A stretch of DNA of 64,000 nt, taken from an uncultured Pelagibacteraceae bacterium. GTDB lineage: Bacteria > Pseudomonadota > Alphaproteobacteria > Pelagibacterales > Pelagibacteraceae. Location of the stretch: the NCBI GenBank assembly GCA_902539445.1, contig CACBIY010000003.1:62001-126000 (forward strand). Direction: 5' to 3'. Positions within the stretch are counted from its first letter, which is position 1, and each line of letters begins with the position of its first letter. The notes below the pieces were generated by a model. It worked only from the letters and a program-made list of their open reading frames with translations, had not been told where the DNA came from and did not search any database. Made by a program: the position numbers and the translations under genes. Positions 45,428 through 53,593 of this stretch are shown piece by piece.

Positions 45428-46386
45428 ACTTTTATCTTAAGTTTTTTATTTTCTTTAATTGTCTTAAGTAAATTAATCATTAGTGGGATTTTTTTCTTAT
45501 CAATTTTTTTTAAAATAAATGGTGTGATCTCTCTTGCAAGTTCTTCACCTTCAACAGTTTCTTTGGACATAAATCTTTTTTTTGCAGTTTTAAATGTAAA
45601 TCCTTTACCTAAATAACTACCCATTTTGCTATTTCTTCCACCAGCAGCACTAACATAAAGGTCACCCACTCCAGCGAGCCCAAGGATTGTTTCATCTTTA
45701 CCTTTAAAATATCTATTTAAATATTTCATTTCAAGAACTGCTTTTTGAAATAAATTAGATGAAGAGTTAAGACTTTGACCAGCTCCAATGATCATTGAAT
45801 ATATATTTTTTATTGCTGAACAGACCTCTACTCCTACTACATCACGGGAGTATTCTGTTAAATAATATTTTGTAGAAATTTTTCTTCCTATAGATTTTGC
45901 AATATTAATATTTTTATTTGCTATAATTACACTAGTTTGATTTTTTCTGGCTAATTCCTTTGCCAAGCAAGGTCCTTTTAGTACTGAAATATTTTTTAGA
46001 TTGTAGTTTTTCTGAAGTTGTTCTGAAATTGTTAAGATCTTATTCTTTTTTTTTTCAAATTTTAATCCTTTAGTCAAAACCAAAATTGGTGATTTAACTC
46101 TTAAATCTTTTAATTCTTTACCAATAAAGTCTATACCTGGAAGACTTAAGGCTATTACTATTAGATCAAAATTTTCTTTTAATAAATTTTTAGAAAATTT
46201 TCTAAACTTCAATTGTTTTGGTAATTTTATCTTAAGAGCAGAATGAAACTTTTTTTTAGAAGATAAATCTTTAATAAATCTTTTGTTATAGGGCTCAGTA
46301 ATTGTAACATTATTTTTATTTTCTAAACTTGGGATTGTAAATGCAGAGCCCATTGCACCTCCACCAATAACTAAGATATTTTTCAT
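45424..46386 (-). CDS. NAD(P)-dependent glycerol-3-phosphate dehydrogenase-like protein
   Basis: A 320-aa protein. It has an N-terminal Rossmann motif ([11 protein letters not shown]), [11 protein letters not shown], the catalytic-Lys region [20 protein letters not shown] and a [21 protein letters not shown] block. Sequence and spacing are GpsA-like, but details differ from classical GpsA (CLAKEL, not SFA.E). It may be a paralogue acting on a different hydroxy-acid or phosphate. It is divergent to tmm. Confidence 0.78.
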   Translation of the reverse strand: MKNILVIGGGAMGSAFTIPSLENKNNVTITEPYNKRFIKDLSSKKKFHSALKIKLPKQLKFRKFSKNLLKENFDLIVIALSLPGIDFIGKELKDLRVKSPILVLTKGLKFEKKKNKILTISEQLQKNYNLKNISVLKGPCLAKELARKNQTSVIIANKNINIAKSIGRKISTKYYLTEYSRDVVGVEVCSAIKNIYSMIIGAGQSLNSSSNLFQKAVLEMKYLNRYFKGKDETILGLAGVGDLYVSAAGGRNSKMGSYLGKGFTFKTAKKRFMSKETVEGEELAREITPFILKKIDKKKIPLMINLLKTIKENKKLKIKV

Positions 46387-46463
46387 AACAAATAATTATT
46401 TTATTGTAATTGTCATCATTTTGTTAGTAAAATACAGAATTAATTATTTAATTTGGTAGATTA

Positions 46464-47795
46464 ATGACAAAAGTAGCAATTATTGGTGCAGGACCTTGTG
46501 GACTATCAATGTTAAGGTCTTTTGAGCTAGCAGAAAAAAATGGTGAAAAAATCCCTGAAGTTGTTTGTTTTGAAAAGCAAGACGATTGGGGTGGCCTATG
46601 GAATTATAGTTGGCGAACAGGATCTGATCAATACGGGGACCCCGTACCTAACAGTATGTATAGATATCTTTGGTCAAATGGACCAAAAGAATGTTTAGAA
46701 TTTGCTGATTATTCTTTTGATGAACATTTTGGAAAGCCGATACCATCCTTTCCACCTAGAGAAGTTTTATATAACTATATTGTTGGAAGAGTAAGTAAAG
46801 GAAATTTAAAAAAAAAGATTAAATTTAACACAAGAGTTATAAATACTATTTTTAAAAACAACAAATTTGAACTTAGTTATCAAGATAAAGTTAAAAATAA
46901 AGTGTTAAAAGATAATTTTGATTTTGTTGTTGTTTCTACAGGTCATTTTTCTGTTCCATTTATTCCAGAATACAAAGGAATGGATACATTTCCTGGAAGA
47001 ATAATGCATTCTCATGATTTTAGAGATGCAGAAGAGTTTAGAAATAAAAATGTAATAGTACTAGGTAGCAGTTATTCAGCAGAGGACATCGCACTTCAGT
47101 GTAATAAATACGGAGCTAAAAGTGTTACCATTGGTTATAGACATAACCCAATGGGATTTAAATGGCCTGATGGAATGAAAGAGGTTCATTATCTTGACAA
47201 ATTAGTAGGAAAAAAAGCAATCTTTAAAGATGGTACTGAACAAGAGGCTGATGTTGTAATTCTATGCACTGGTTATCTTCATCATTTTCCATTTTTAGAG
47301 GAAAATTTACAATTAAAAACTAGAAACAGACTTTATCCACCAAAATTATATAAAGGAGTGGTTTGGCAAGATAATCACAAACTTTTATATCTTGGCATGC
47401 AAGATCAATTCCATACATTTAATATGTTTGATTGCCAAGCTTGGTATGCAAGAGATGTAATTATGAATAAAATCAAAATACCTAGTAATGATGAAATTGA
47501 GAAAGATATTAATAAATGGGTTGCAATGGAAGAAAAACTAGAAAACCCTGATCAAATGATTGATTTTCAAACTGAGTATACAAAAGAGCTTCATGAAATG
47601 TCTGATTATCCAAAAATTGATTTTGAGTTAATAAGAAAACACTTTAAAGAATGGGAACATCATAAAGTAGAGGATATTTCAACATATAGAAATAAATCTT
47701 TTTCATCTCCCGTAACTGGTTCAGTTGCTCCTATTCATCATACGCCATGGGCAACTGCTATGGACGACTCTTCAAAAACTTTTTTAGACAAATAA
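46464..47795 (+). CDS. tmm: Trimethylamine monooxygenase (flavin-containing monooxygenase family)
   Basis: A 443-aa FMO. It has an FAD motif (AIIGAGPCGLSML), the class B fingerprint FPGRIMHSHDF, a second nucleotide motif (VIVLGSSYSAEDIALQC) and the ILCTGYLHHFPFL segment. Length and motifs fit bacterial Tmm, which oxidises trimethylamine to TMAO with NADPH and O2. The neighbours are TMAO transport and demethylation genes, which strongly supports the call. The gap to tmoW, convergent, is 7 bp. Confidence 0.92.
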   Translation: MTKVAIIGAGPCGLSMLRSFELAEKNGEKIPEVVCFEKQDDWGGLWNYSWRTGSDQYGDPVPNSMYRYLWSNGPKECLEFADYSFDEHFGKPIPSFPPREVLYNYIVGRVSKGNLKKKIKFNTRVINTIFKNNKFELSYQDKVKNKVLKDNFDFVVVSTGHFSVPFIPEYKGMDTFPGRIMHSHDFRDAEEFRNKNVIVLGSSYSAEDIALQCNKYGAKSVTIGYRHNPMGFKWPDGMKEVHYLDKLVGKKAIFKDGTEQEADVVILCTGYLHHFPFLEENLQLKTRNRLYPPKLYKGVVWQDNHKLLYLGMQDQFHTFNMFDCQAWYARDVIMNKIKIPSNDEIEKDINKWVAMEEKLENPDQMIDFQTEYTKELHEMSDYPKIDFELIRKHFKEWEHHKVEDISTYRNKSFSSPVTGSVAPIHHTPWATAMDDSSKTFLDK

Positions 47796-47802
47796 TCTAA
47801 GA

Positions 47803-49956
47803 TTAATCAATACCTAAATGTTTTTTTCTTTTTTGGACATAGGCTCTAATTAAATTATCAAAAATTAAAGCTATGAAAGCTACACAGATACCAAGTGTTA
47901 ATCCAATTCCAGCACCTTTTTTATCTGATAATGCTTTTAATATATATTGACCTAAATCCTCTGTCCCAATAAATGCCCCTATGATCACCATAAATAAAGC
48001 AAACACAATCGTTTGATTAATACCAAGCATCATATGAGGAAATGCCAAAGGAAATTCTATTTTAGTTAATCTTTGGAATTTATTCACACCTGACATAGTT
48101 GCAGCATCATGCAGTCCAGCCGGAACGCTTCTGAGTCCCTCAATTGTATACCTTGTGGCAGGTATTGTTGCATAAACTATAACTGCAATAAGTACAGATG
48201 TATCTGTTATACCAAATAACATCATTACTGGAATTAAATAAACGAAAGACGGAAATGTTTGAAAAATATCGCAAACGCCTAACATAAAGTTAGCTGAATG
48301 TTTATTTTGGAAACATAAAGTTCCTACTGTAAATCCAATGATACAAGAAACTATAACTCCAAAAGTTGCCATATATGCTGTGACTAAAGCTCTATCCCAC
48401 CAAGGGCTGAATGCAATAAAAAGTGTTAAAGCACAAACTACCAATGCTGAACGTAAGCCACCAATTAAATATCCTGCACCAACAACTAAAACTATCGTAG
48501 CGATTGCAGGCATTCTTAAATACAATGCTCTCATTGGCTGAAGTACATCTTGTATCAACCATGTATTGAACGCTTTAATATAAACAAAGAAAGTCTCAAA
48601 AATCCAATCTACTCCTTTGTTCCAAAAATCAGCAGTTGATATTCCTTTGTTATGTGGAATTTCAAATAAATAATTAAAAGTATCTTTGAATAAAAAAGTT
48701 CCAATGTAAGCTAATATTATTCCAACAACAAATATAACCCCAAAAAATATAAGATTTTTGTTTCTTTGATAGAAGGTAAGATTACCAAAATAATCTGTTT
48801 GTTTATTTGCCCAAGCTAAAGACATTTTATCTAAAAGAATTGCAATTAAACTGATACATAAGCCCGCCTCTAAAGCTAGTCCAATGTTTAATTGGTTTAG
48901 AGCTAACAATAAATTAAACCCTAAACCTTTTGCTCCAATAAATGCAGAGATAACTGCCATTGAAAAACACACCATGATGACTTGATTAACTCCAATTAAA
49001 ATATCTCTCCTAGCAGTTGGAATTAATACTTTAAACATTAATTGAAAATTATTACATCCGCTCATCCTTCCAGCTTCAATAACTTCTGGAGGCACTGCTC
49101 TTAGACCTAAAAGAGTTAATAATATCATCGGTGGTATTGCTACAACCATAGTAATAATTACAGCAGCATGGTCACCTACTCCAAAAAGAACTAATGCTGG
49201 AACCAATACAGCATATTGTGGCATCGTTTGCATCACTAGCAATATTGGATATAAAGCTTTTTCTACACGTTTACTTTTAAAAGCTGCTATTCCTAATCCA
49301 AGTCCAAAAATAAAAGATAAAGGAGCAGCGACTAATATAAATGAAAGAGTTTGCATGGAAGGTTTCCATTGACCAAACACAGAAATGTAAACCATGGTTA
49401 AACCTGCAAACAAAGCTAGACCTTTACCGCTTAACTTATAAGAAAGTAATGCTGCACCTGCTGCAACAATAGTCCAAGGTAATCCTGGTAATTCAGCCCA
49501 TGGGTTTTTATCTATCCAATCCCAACTGGTGAAGGCAACAATTGTTTCGAGACCTCCCAGTAAAATCTCTCTTATTAATTCTATTAAAAAAGTCATAAAG
49601 GCAGTCAAATTTCTACTAATTTGTAAAACTATAGGTCGACTTTTAAATTCTTGAGTATCTTCATTCCAAACTTCAATTGGCATCCATTCGTTCATTAAGA
49701 AAAACAATGAGTCATTAATCCAGATGGGCAACCATCCAAGCAATGGAGGTAATCTCCAAAAGACATCAAAAGCGTAATATCTTACCTCTTTACCTAAAAA
49801 TACATAACTACTTTGATTTGGATCTTTGACAAATTCTGCTTGCCCCCTAATAAACTTATATGTTTCAGGAACATCAATCGCAAAGCATAAAGCAAAAAAT
49901 ACAATTAATAAAAATAACCACTGAAAAGTTTTCGGATATTTCTTTAAAAATTCCAT
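47803..49956 (-). CDS. tmoW: TMAO/betaine ABC transporter permease (fused double domain)
   Basis: A 717-aa membrane protein with two BPD_transp_1 domains (about residues 190-390 and 510-700). Each has an EAA loop (EAGRMSGCNNFQLMFKV and DAATMSGVNKFQRLTKI). It is an OpuAB-type fold with an unusual long N-terminal part. The fusion of two permease copies is also seen in TmoW. It is convergent to tmm and next to tmoV, giving TMAO import as the best function; glycine betaine is the alternative. Confidence 0.88.
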   Translation of the reverse strand: MEFLKKYPKTFQWLFLLIVFFALCFAIDVPETYKFIRGQAEFVKDPNQSSYVFLGKEVRYYAFDVFWRLPPLLGWLPIWINDSLFFLMNEWMPIEVWNEDTQEFKSRPIVLQISRNLTAFMTFLIELIREILLGGLETIVAFTSWDWIDKNPWAELPGLPWTIVAAGAALLSYKLSGKGLALFAGLTMVYISVFGQWKPSMQTLSFILVAAPLSFIFGLGLGIAAFKSKRVEKALYPILLVMQTMPQYAVLVPALVLFGVGDHAAVIITMVVAIPPMILLTLLGLRAVPPEVIEAGRMSGCNNFQLMFKVLIPTARRDILIGVNQVIMVCFSMAVISAFIGAKGLGFNLLLALNQLNIGLALEAGLCISLIAILLDKMSLAWANKQTDYFGNLTFYQRNKNLIFFGVIFVVGIILAYIGTFLFKDTFNYLFEIPHNKGISTADFWNKGVDWIFETFFVYIKAFNTWLIQDVLQPMRALYLRMPAIATIVLVVGAGYLIGGLRSALVVCALTLFIAFSPWWDRALVTAYMATFGVIVSCIIGFTVGTLCFQNKHSANFMLGVCDIFQTFPSFVYLIPVMMLFGITDTSVLIAVIVYATIPATRYTIEGLRSVPAGLHDAATMSGVNKFQRLTKIEFPLAFPHMMLGINQTIVFALFMVIIGAFIGTEDLGQYILKALSDKKGAGIGLTLGICVAFIALIFDNLIRAYVQKRKKHLGID

Positions 49957-49959
49957 AAT

Positions 49960-50988
49960 TTAATTATTATTTTTTCTTCCCCCAAAGACTGTATTGATTA
50001 TTTTTGTTGGATTGATAGAGCCTATAATCTCATTATTGTTATCAACTACAGCGACTATTTTTTCCTGTGTAAGAATTTTTTCTGCAACATTTTCTATGAT
50101 TTCATTTTTAGAGACTTTTAAATCACCTAAATTATCTTTCGATGTATCCATAACATCCTTAATCAATAAAACTTTTTCTCTCGGCACTTCTTCAGTAAAT
50201 TTTCTTACATACTCAGTGGCTGGATTTAAAACAATATTAGCTGGTGTATCTAACTGCTCAATTATTCCATCTTTCATAATTGCAATTCTGTCAGCAAGTT
50301 TTAAAGCCTCATCAAAATCATGTGTAATAAACATAATTGTTTTTTGTAACTTATCTTGAAGTCTTAAAAACTCATCTTGCATCTCTTTTCTAATTAACGG
50401 ATCCAAAGCTGAAAAAGGCTCATCTAGGAACCAAATATCTGGCTCAACTGCTAAAGATCTTGCTATACCTACTCTTTGTTGTTGTCCTCCTGAAAGTTCT
50501 CTAGGAAAATAATTTTCTCTACCTTCAAGTCCAACTAATTTAACCATATCCATTGCTTTATTTATGCTGTCTTCAGTTTTGACTCCTTTAATTTGAAGTG
50601 GGAAAGCAATGTTTTCCACAACTGTTTTGTGCGGAAGTAAAGCAAAGCTTTGGAAAACCATTCCCATTTTATTTCTTCTAAGATCTATAAGATCTTTATT
50701 ATTTAATTGTAATAAATCTTGGCCTTCTATAAAAATTTTACCACCCGTTGCATCAGTCAATCTAGAGATACATCTTAACAAAGTCGATTTACCTGAACCA
50801 GATAAACCCATAACAACTAACATTTCTCCTTTTGAAACTTCAAAAGAGGCGTTGTTTACACCAACAATACAACCATTTTCTTGAAAAGTTTTAGCATCAA
50901 CATTCCCATTCGAGTCTTGAAGCATCTTTTGAGCATTTGCTCCAAATATTTTGTATACATTTTCACATTTGATAACTGGCTCGGACAT
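49960..50988 (-). CDS. tmoV: TMAO/betaine ABC transporter ATP-binding protein
   Basis: A 342-aa ATPase of the OpuAA/ProV group: Walker A (GLSGSGKSTLL), ABC signature (LSGGQQQRVGIARSL) and Walker B (IWFLDEPFSALDP). A C-terminal CBS-like region (about 270-335) may sense ionic strength or nucleotides. It lies 3 bp before tmoW. The binding protein tmoX lies upstream, beyond three unrelated genes. Confidence 0.9.
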   Translation of the reverse strand: MSEPVIKCENVYKIFGANAQKMLQDSNGNVDAKTFQENGCIVGVNNASFEVSKGEMLVVMGLSGSGKSTLLRCISRLTDATGGKIFIEGQDLLQLNNKDLIDLRRNKMGMVFQSFALLPHKTVVENIAFPLQIKGVKTEDSINKAMDMVKLVGLEGRENYFPRELSGGQQQRVGIARSLAVEPDIWFLDEPFSALDPLIRKEMQDEFLRLQDKLQKTIMFITHDFDEALKLADRIAIMKDGIIEQLDTPANIVLNPATEYVRKFTEEVPREKVLLIKDVMDTSKDNLGDLKVSKNEIIENVAEKILTQEKIVAVVDNNNEIIGSINPTKIINTVFGGRKNNN

Positions 50989-51051
50989 AAATTTTAATTA
51001 AGTTATATGAAATTAGGATAAAATTAAATCGATAATATTGTTACTTTCCCC

Positions 51052-51603
51052 CTAAAAATTTTTAATATAATAAACTCTAGTATCAATTCCGGTACTTAGA
51101 AAACTTAATGCTTCGCCACTTACAGTTATTGACTCGTCTATCCCAACATTATTTCCACTCACTGTGAACCCGGCAAAACACTTATTTTTCTCCTCATCCC
51201 ACTTAACAAATGTTTCATCAATTTTATTACCATTTATAGTGTAAATTTCATGTGCTCTAAAATTAAGAAAATTTGCTCCCATAATTGCACGTTGAGGAAT
51301 TAATTTTGTAGCTTTACAAACTTGCTCATAAACTTCATCCGTTAACTTAAAATGATCTGTGCCATCAAAGGTTACTAATATTCCTGAAGGCAATTTAGAA
51401 ATTAATTCACTTAATTTTTTCTCTTTGGCAATCCTCTCCTCTTCAAGTTTCATTTTTCTGACTAGTTCATCACCACCACCAAACATTATGTTAAGTACAA
51501 AAAACGATAATGATATTATTAGAATTATTAGTACCAAGCCACCAAACTGTTTTGTAGTCTCAGGTAAATATTTTACTTTATTTAAAAAATTCTCTTTTGA
51601 CAT
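51052..51603 (-). CDS. Membrane-anchored hypothetical protein (183 aa)
   Basis: A 183-aa protein with one transmembrane helix (about residues 20-42). A short charged helix follows (KMKLEEERIAKEKKLSEL) and then a soluble C-terminal domain. The family is unknown. It follows the MORN-repeat gene stop directly and lies between tmoX and tmoV, but nothing in it suggests transport. Confidence 0.65.
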   Translation of the reverse strand: MSKENFLNKVKYLPETTKQFGGLVLIILIISLSFFVLNIMFGGGDELVRKMKLEEERIAKEKKLSELISKLPSGILVTFDGTDHFKLTDEVYEQVCKATKLIPQRAIMGANFLNFRAHEIYTINGNKIDETFVKWDEEKNKCFAGFTVSGNNVGIDESITVSGEALSFLSTGIDTRVYYIKNF

Positions 51604-51981
51604 TTAATCTTGTAACTTTCCATTTTTCCATATTCCTGATTTTTGAGTGCCATCAGACCAAGTGAAAGTTCCCTTGCCGTTCATAAAACCTTTTGCCCAT
51701 TCACCTTCATAAGTTGAACCATCTGGAAAAGTTAAAACACCTATGCCACTCCATTCACTATTTTTAAACTCACCTTTGTATATGTATCCGTTAGGCCAAG
51801 TTTCAACTCCTTGTCCATTTTTCTTAGTACCTACCCACTCACCTTCATAGGTAGTTTTATCTGTGTAAACCCATTTACCAAAACCGTTTTCACAATTTCC
51901 TTCTTTGCATCCTGTACTTCGAGCTGTCGCAACCGAGCTAATAAATAAACTTAAAATTATTGTTAGAAGATATTTTTTCAT
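51604..51981 (-). CDS. Secreted MORN-repeat protein (125 aa)
   Basis: A 125-aa protein with a signal peptide (about residues 1-20). Several MORN repeats follow in a row (motifs such as TYEGEWVGTKKNGQG, YKGEFKNSEWSGIG, TYEGEWAKGFMNGKG). MORN repeats form beta-hairpins that bind lipid or protein. The pair of cysteines (CKEGNCENG) near the mature N-terminus may form a disulfide. It is unrelated to TMAO transport as far as can be seen. Confidence 0.88.
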   Translation of the reverse strand: MKKYLLTIILSLFISSVATARSTGCKEGNCENGFGKWVYTDKTTYEGEWVGTKKNGQGVETWPNGYIYKGEFKNSEWSGIGVLTFPDGSTYEGEWAKGFMNGKGTFTWSDGTQKSGIWKNGKLQD

Positions 51982-52015
51982 AATAATATTTTACACAAAA
52001 TTATTTAAAAAAAAA

Positions 52016-52477
52016 TTATACTTTTTTGTCATCTTTGTTACATGAATAAATATAAATATATTTTTCAGAGTTTTCACTTTTCATATTTTTCGTTATTTCA
52101 TGAATTAATTCACCTGTTTTCCTTGTAATTATACCTGACTCAGAATAATTTTTTTCTTGATCAATTGATTTAAATAAAACCACATCTTTATTGACTACTT
52201 TGACATTAAGTTTTGATGAAACTGAGAGAAATGATGATAAACCTTTGATTAAAAGTGTTTCTGGTTTTTTTGATAAAATTTTAAAACTATCTAAACCCTT
52301 TTCATTTAAATCTTTAGCTAAAAAAGTTTGATAATTATATTCTGGATTTTTAATTATTTTTTTCTCTAAATCACAAACAAACTCGAGTTCAATATCTTCA
52401 TTTATACTTACATCTTTTGCTAAAGTTTGATTAAAAAATAACAAACTAATTAGTATAGTAAAAAAATATTTGATCAT
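52016..52477 (-). CDS. Secreted hypothetical protein (153 aa)
   Basis: A 153-aa protein with a signal peptide (about residues 1-20, ending TLAKD). It contains two cysteines far apart (FVCDLEK and YSCNKDD) that could form a disulfide. No domain is recognised. It lies beyond the tmoX terminator on the same strand and shares the small-gene cluster with the MORN and membrane-anchored proteins. Confidence 0.65.
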   Translation of the reverse strand: MIKYFFTILISLLFFNQTLAKDVSINEDIELEFVCDLEKKIIKNPEYNYQTFLAKDLNEKGLDSFKILSKKPETLLIKGLSSFLSVSSKLNVKVVNKDVVLFKSIDQEKNYSESGIITRKTGELIHEITKNMKSENSEKYIYIYSCNKDDKKV

Positions 52478-52489
52478 TTAAATTTGTTT

Positions 52490-52524
52490 AAAAAAAAATC
52501 TCCCCCAACGTAGTTGGGAGAGAT
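52490..52524 (-). terminator. Intrinsic terminator of tmoX
   Basis: On the minus strand, ATCTCTCCCAAC pairs with GTTGGGGGAGAT around a short loop (with one G-T pair), directly followed by eight T's. It is a strong rho-independent terminator 25 bp after the tmoX stop. It separates tmoX from the genes downstream. Confidence 0.93.
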
Positions 52525-52548
52525 TTAAAGATTTAATTGCTGTTTACC

Positions 52549-53493
52549 TTATTTGGTAAAAGCTTTCCAAACTTTCTCGTTATCTTTCAGCCATTTTTTA
52601 GCTGCATCTTCGTGAGTCATTTTATCAATGTCCACTAAAGCTGCCATTGCTCCAATTTGACTTGTTGAGAAAGAAAGTTTTTTAAACATCTTAGCTGCAT
52701 CTGGATGAGTTTTTGGAAAGTCAGCGTTAACTGCTTTTTTCAAATAACCATCAGGCGAACCACATTTTCCATCTCCACCATCCTCAGGTCTGCAACCTGC
52801 AGTGTACGGAGGAAAGTCGATAAATGTAAAACCAGCACCATCTGTAAAGTTTGGTGTCCAGTTAAAGATAATTGTTCCTCTTCCTTCTTTTTCAGCTGCT
52901 GCTAACTCTGCCCAAAGTGCGTCTGCACTTCCAGCAAATTTAACCCACCAAAGATCTCCTAGACCTAAAGCGTCAACCCTCTGAGGGATTAAGTCACCGT
53001 GCCAAGTTTGTGGACCTTCCAACATTCTTCCTTTTCCGTCTGGAGAGTCAGGTGTTGTAAAGTTTTTAGCACAGTCTGGGTTTTTCAAAGCAGTCCAGTC
53101 TGGTAATCCTGGGCATAGACCTTTTTCAGCAACCCAGTTAGGATATCCCATATCCTCTAGAGTTCTAGCTTCATGATCACCCCAGTCAAGTAAACCACCT
53201 TTATCTAAAGCTGTTGTAAATGATTTACCAAAAGCAGATTCCCATACCTCGTGAGAGATAGTTACGTCACCAATTCTAATTGACTCGTATACTGCTTGTG
53301 AGTCAGCATTTACGTATTTAACGTTATTACCCATACTTTCCATTATTCCACCAATAACGTAAGCCATTACAATTTGACTTGACCAGTTATGAGTTGGGAT
53401 AACGATGGGTTTTTTGCTATCTGCATTTGATAAACCAGCAAAACTTACTGCTGAGATTATAACTGCAGAAATTAAAGATATTATTTTTCGCAT
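52549..53493 (-). CDS. tmoX: TMAO/betaine ABC transporter binding protein
   Basis: A 314-aa periplasmic protein with a signal peptide (about residues 1-24) and the OpuAC-type fold. It has several Trp/Tyr-rich motifs (PTHNWSSQIVMAYVIGG, HEVWESAFGK, HGDLIPQRV, FNWTPNFTDG) that could form the aromatic cage for a quaternary amine or TMAO. It is divergent to tdm, which supports TMAO as ligand. A strong terminator follows. The SD GGGGAATAA precedes the ATG. Confidence 0.9.
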   Translation of the reverse strand: MRKIISLISAVIISAVSFAGLSNADSKKPIVIPTHNWSSQIVMAYVIGGIMESMGNNVKYVNADSQAVYESIRIGDVTISHEVWESAFGKSFTTALDKGGLLDWGDHEARTLEDMGYPNWVAEKGLCPGLPDWTALKNPDCAKNFTTPDSPDGKGRMLEGPQTWHGDLIPQRVDALGLGDLWWVKFAGSADALWAELAAAEKEGRGTIIFNWTPNFTDGAGFTFIDFPPYTAGCRPEDGGDGKCGSPDGYLKKAVNADFPKTHPDAAKMFKKLSFSTSQIGAMAALVDIDKMTHEDAAKKWLKDNEKVWKAFTK

Positions 53494-53593
53494 TTATTCC
53501 CCTTTCTTAATATTAAGTGCATTGAGTATGTGCCTAAGTAAAATGATAGTCAACTACAAGATTTATATATATTATGTAGAGAGAATTATAAAA
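53494..53593. promoter_or_regulatory. Divergent promoter region between tmoX and tdm
   Basis: A 100-bp gap shared by both starts. It contains a perfect 12-bp palindrome CTTAATATTAAG (53506-53517) and a spaced inverted repeat CTACA...TGTAG (53554-53579). These are candidate operators for co-control of TMAO uptake and demethylation, perhaps by the MarR-like protein at 55933. AT-richness makes chance palindromes likely, so confidence is limited. Confidence 0.4.

Noticed and set aside
53405-53593. N-terminal extension of the tdm ORF in the track
   Set aside because: It lies antisense inside the start of tmoX and its promoter, has no family-like sequence, and an in-frame ATG at 53594 starts the recognisable protein.
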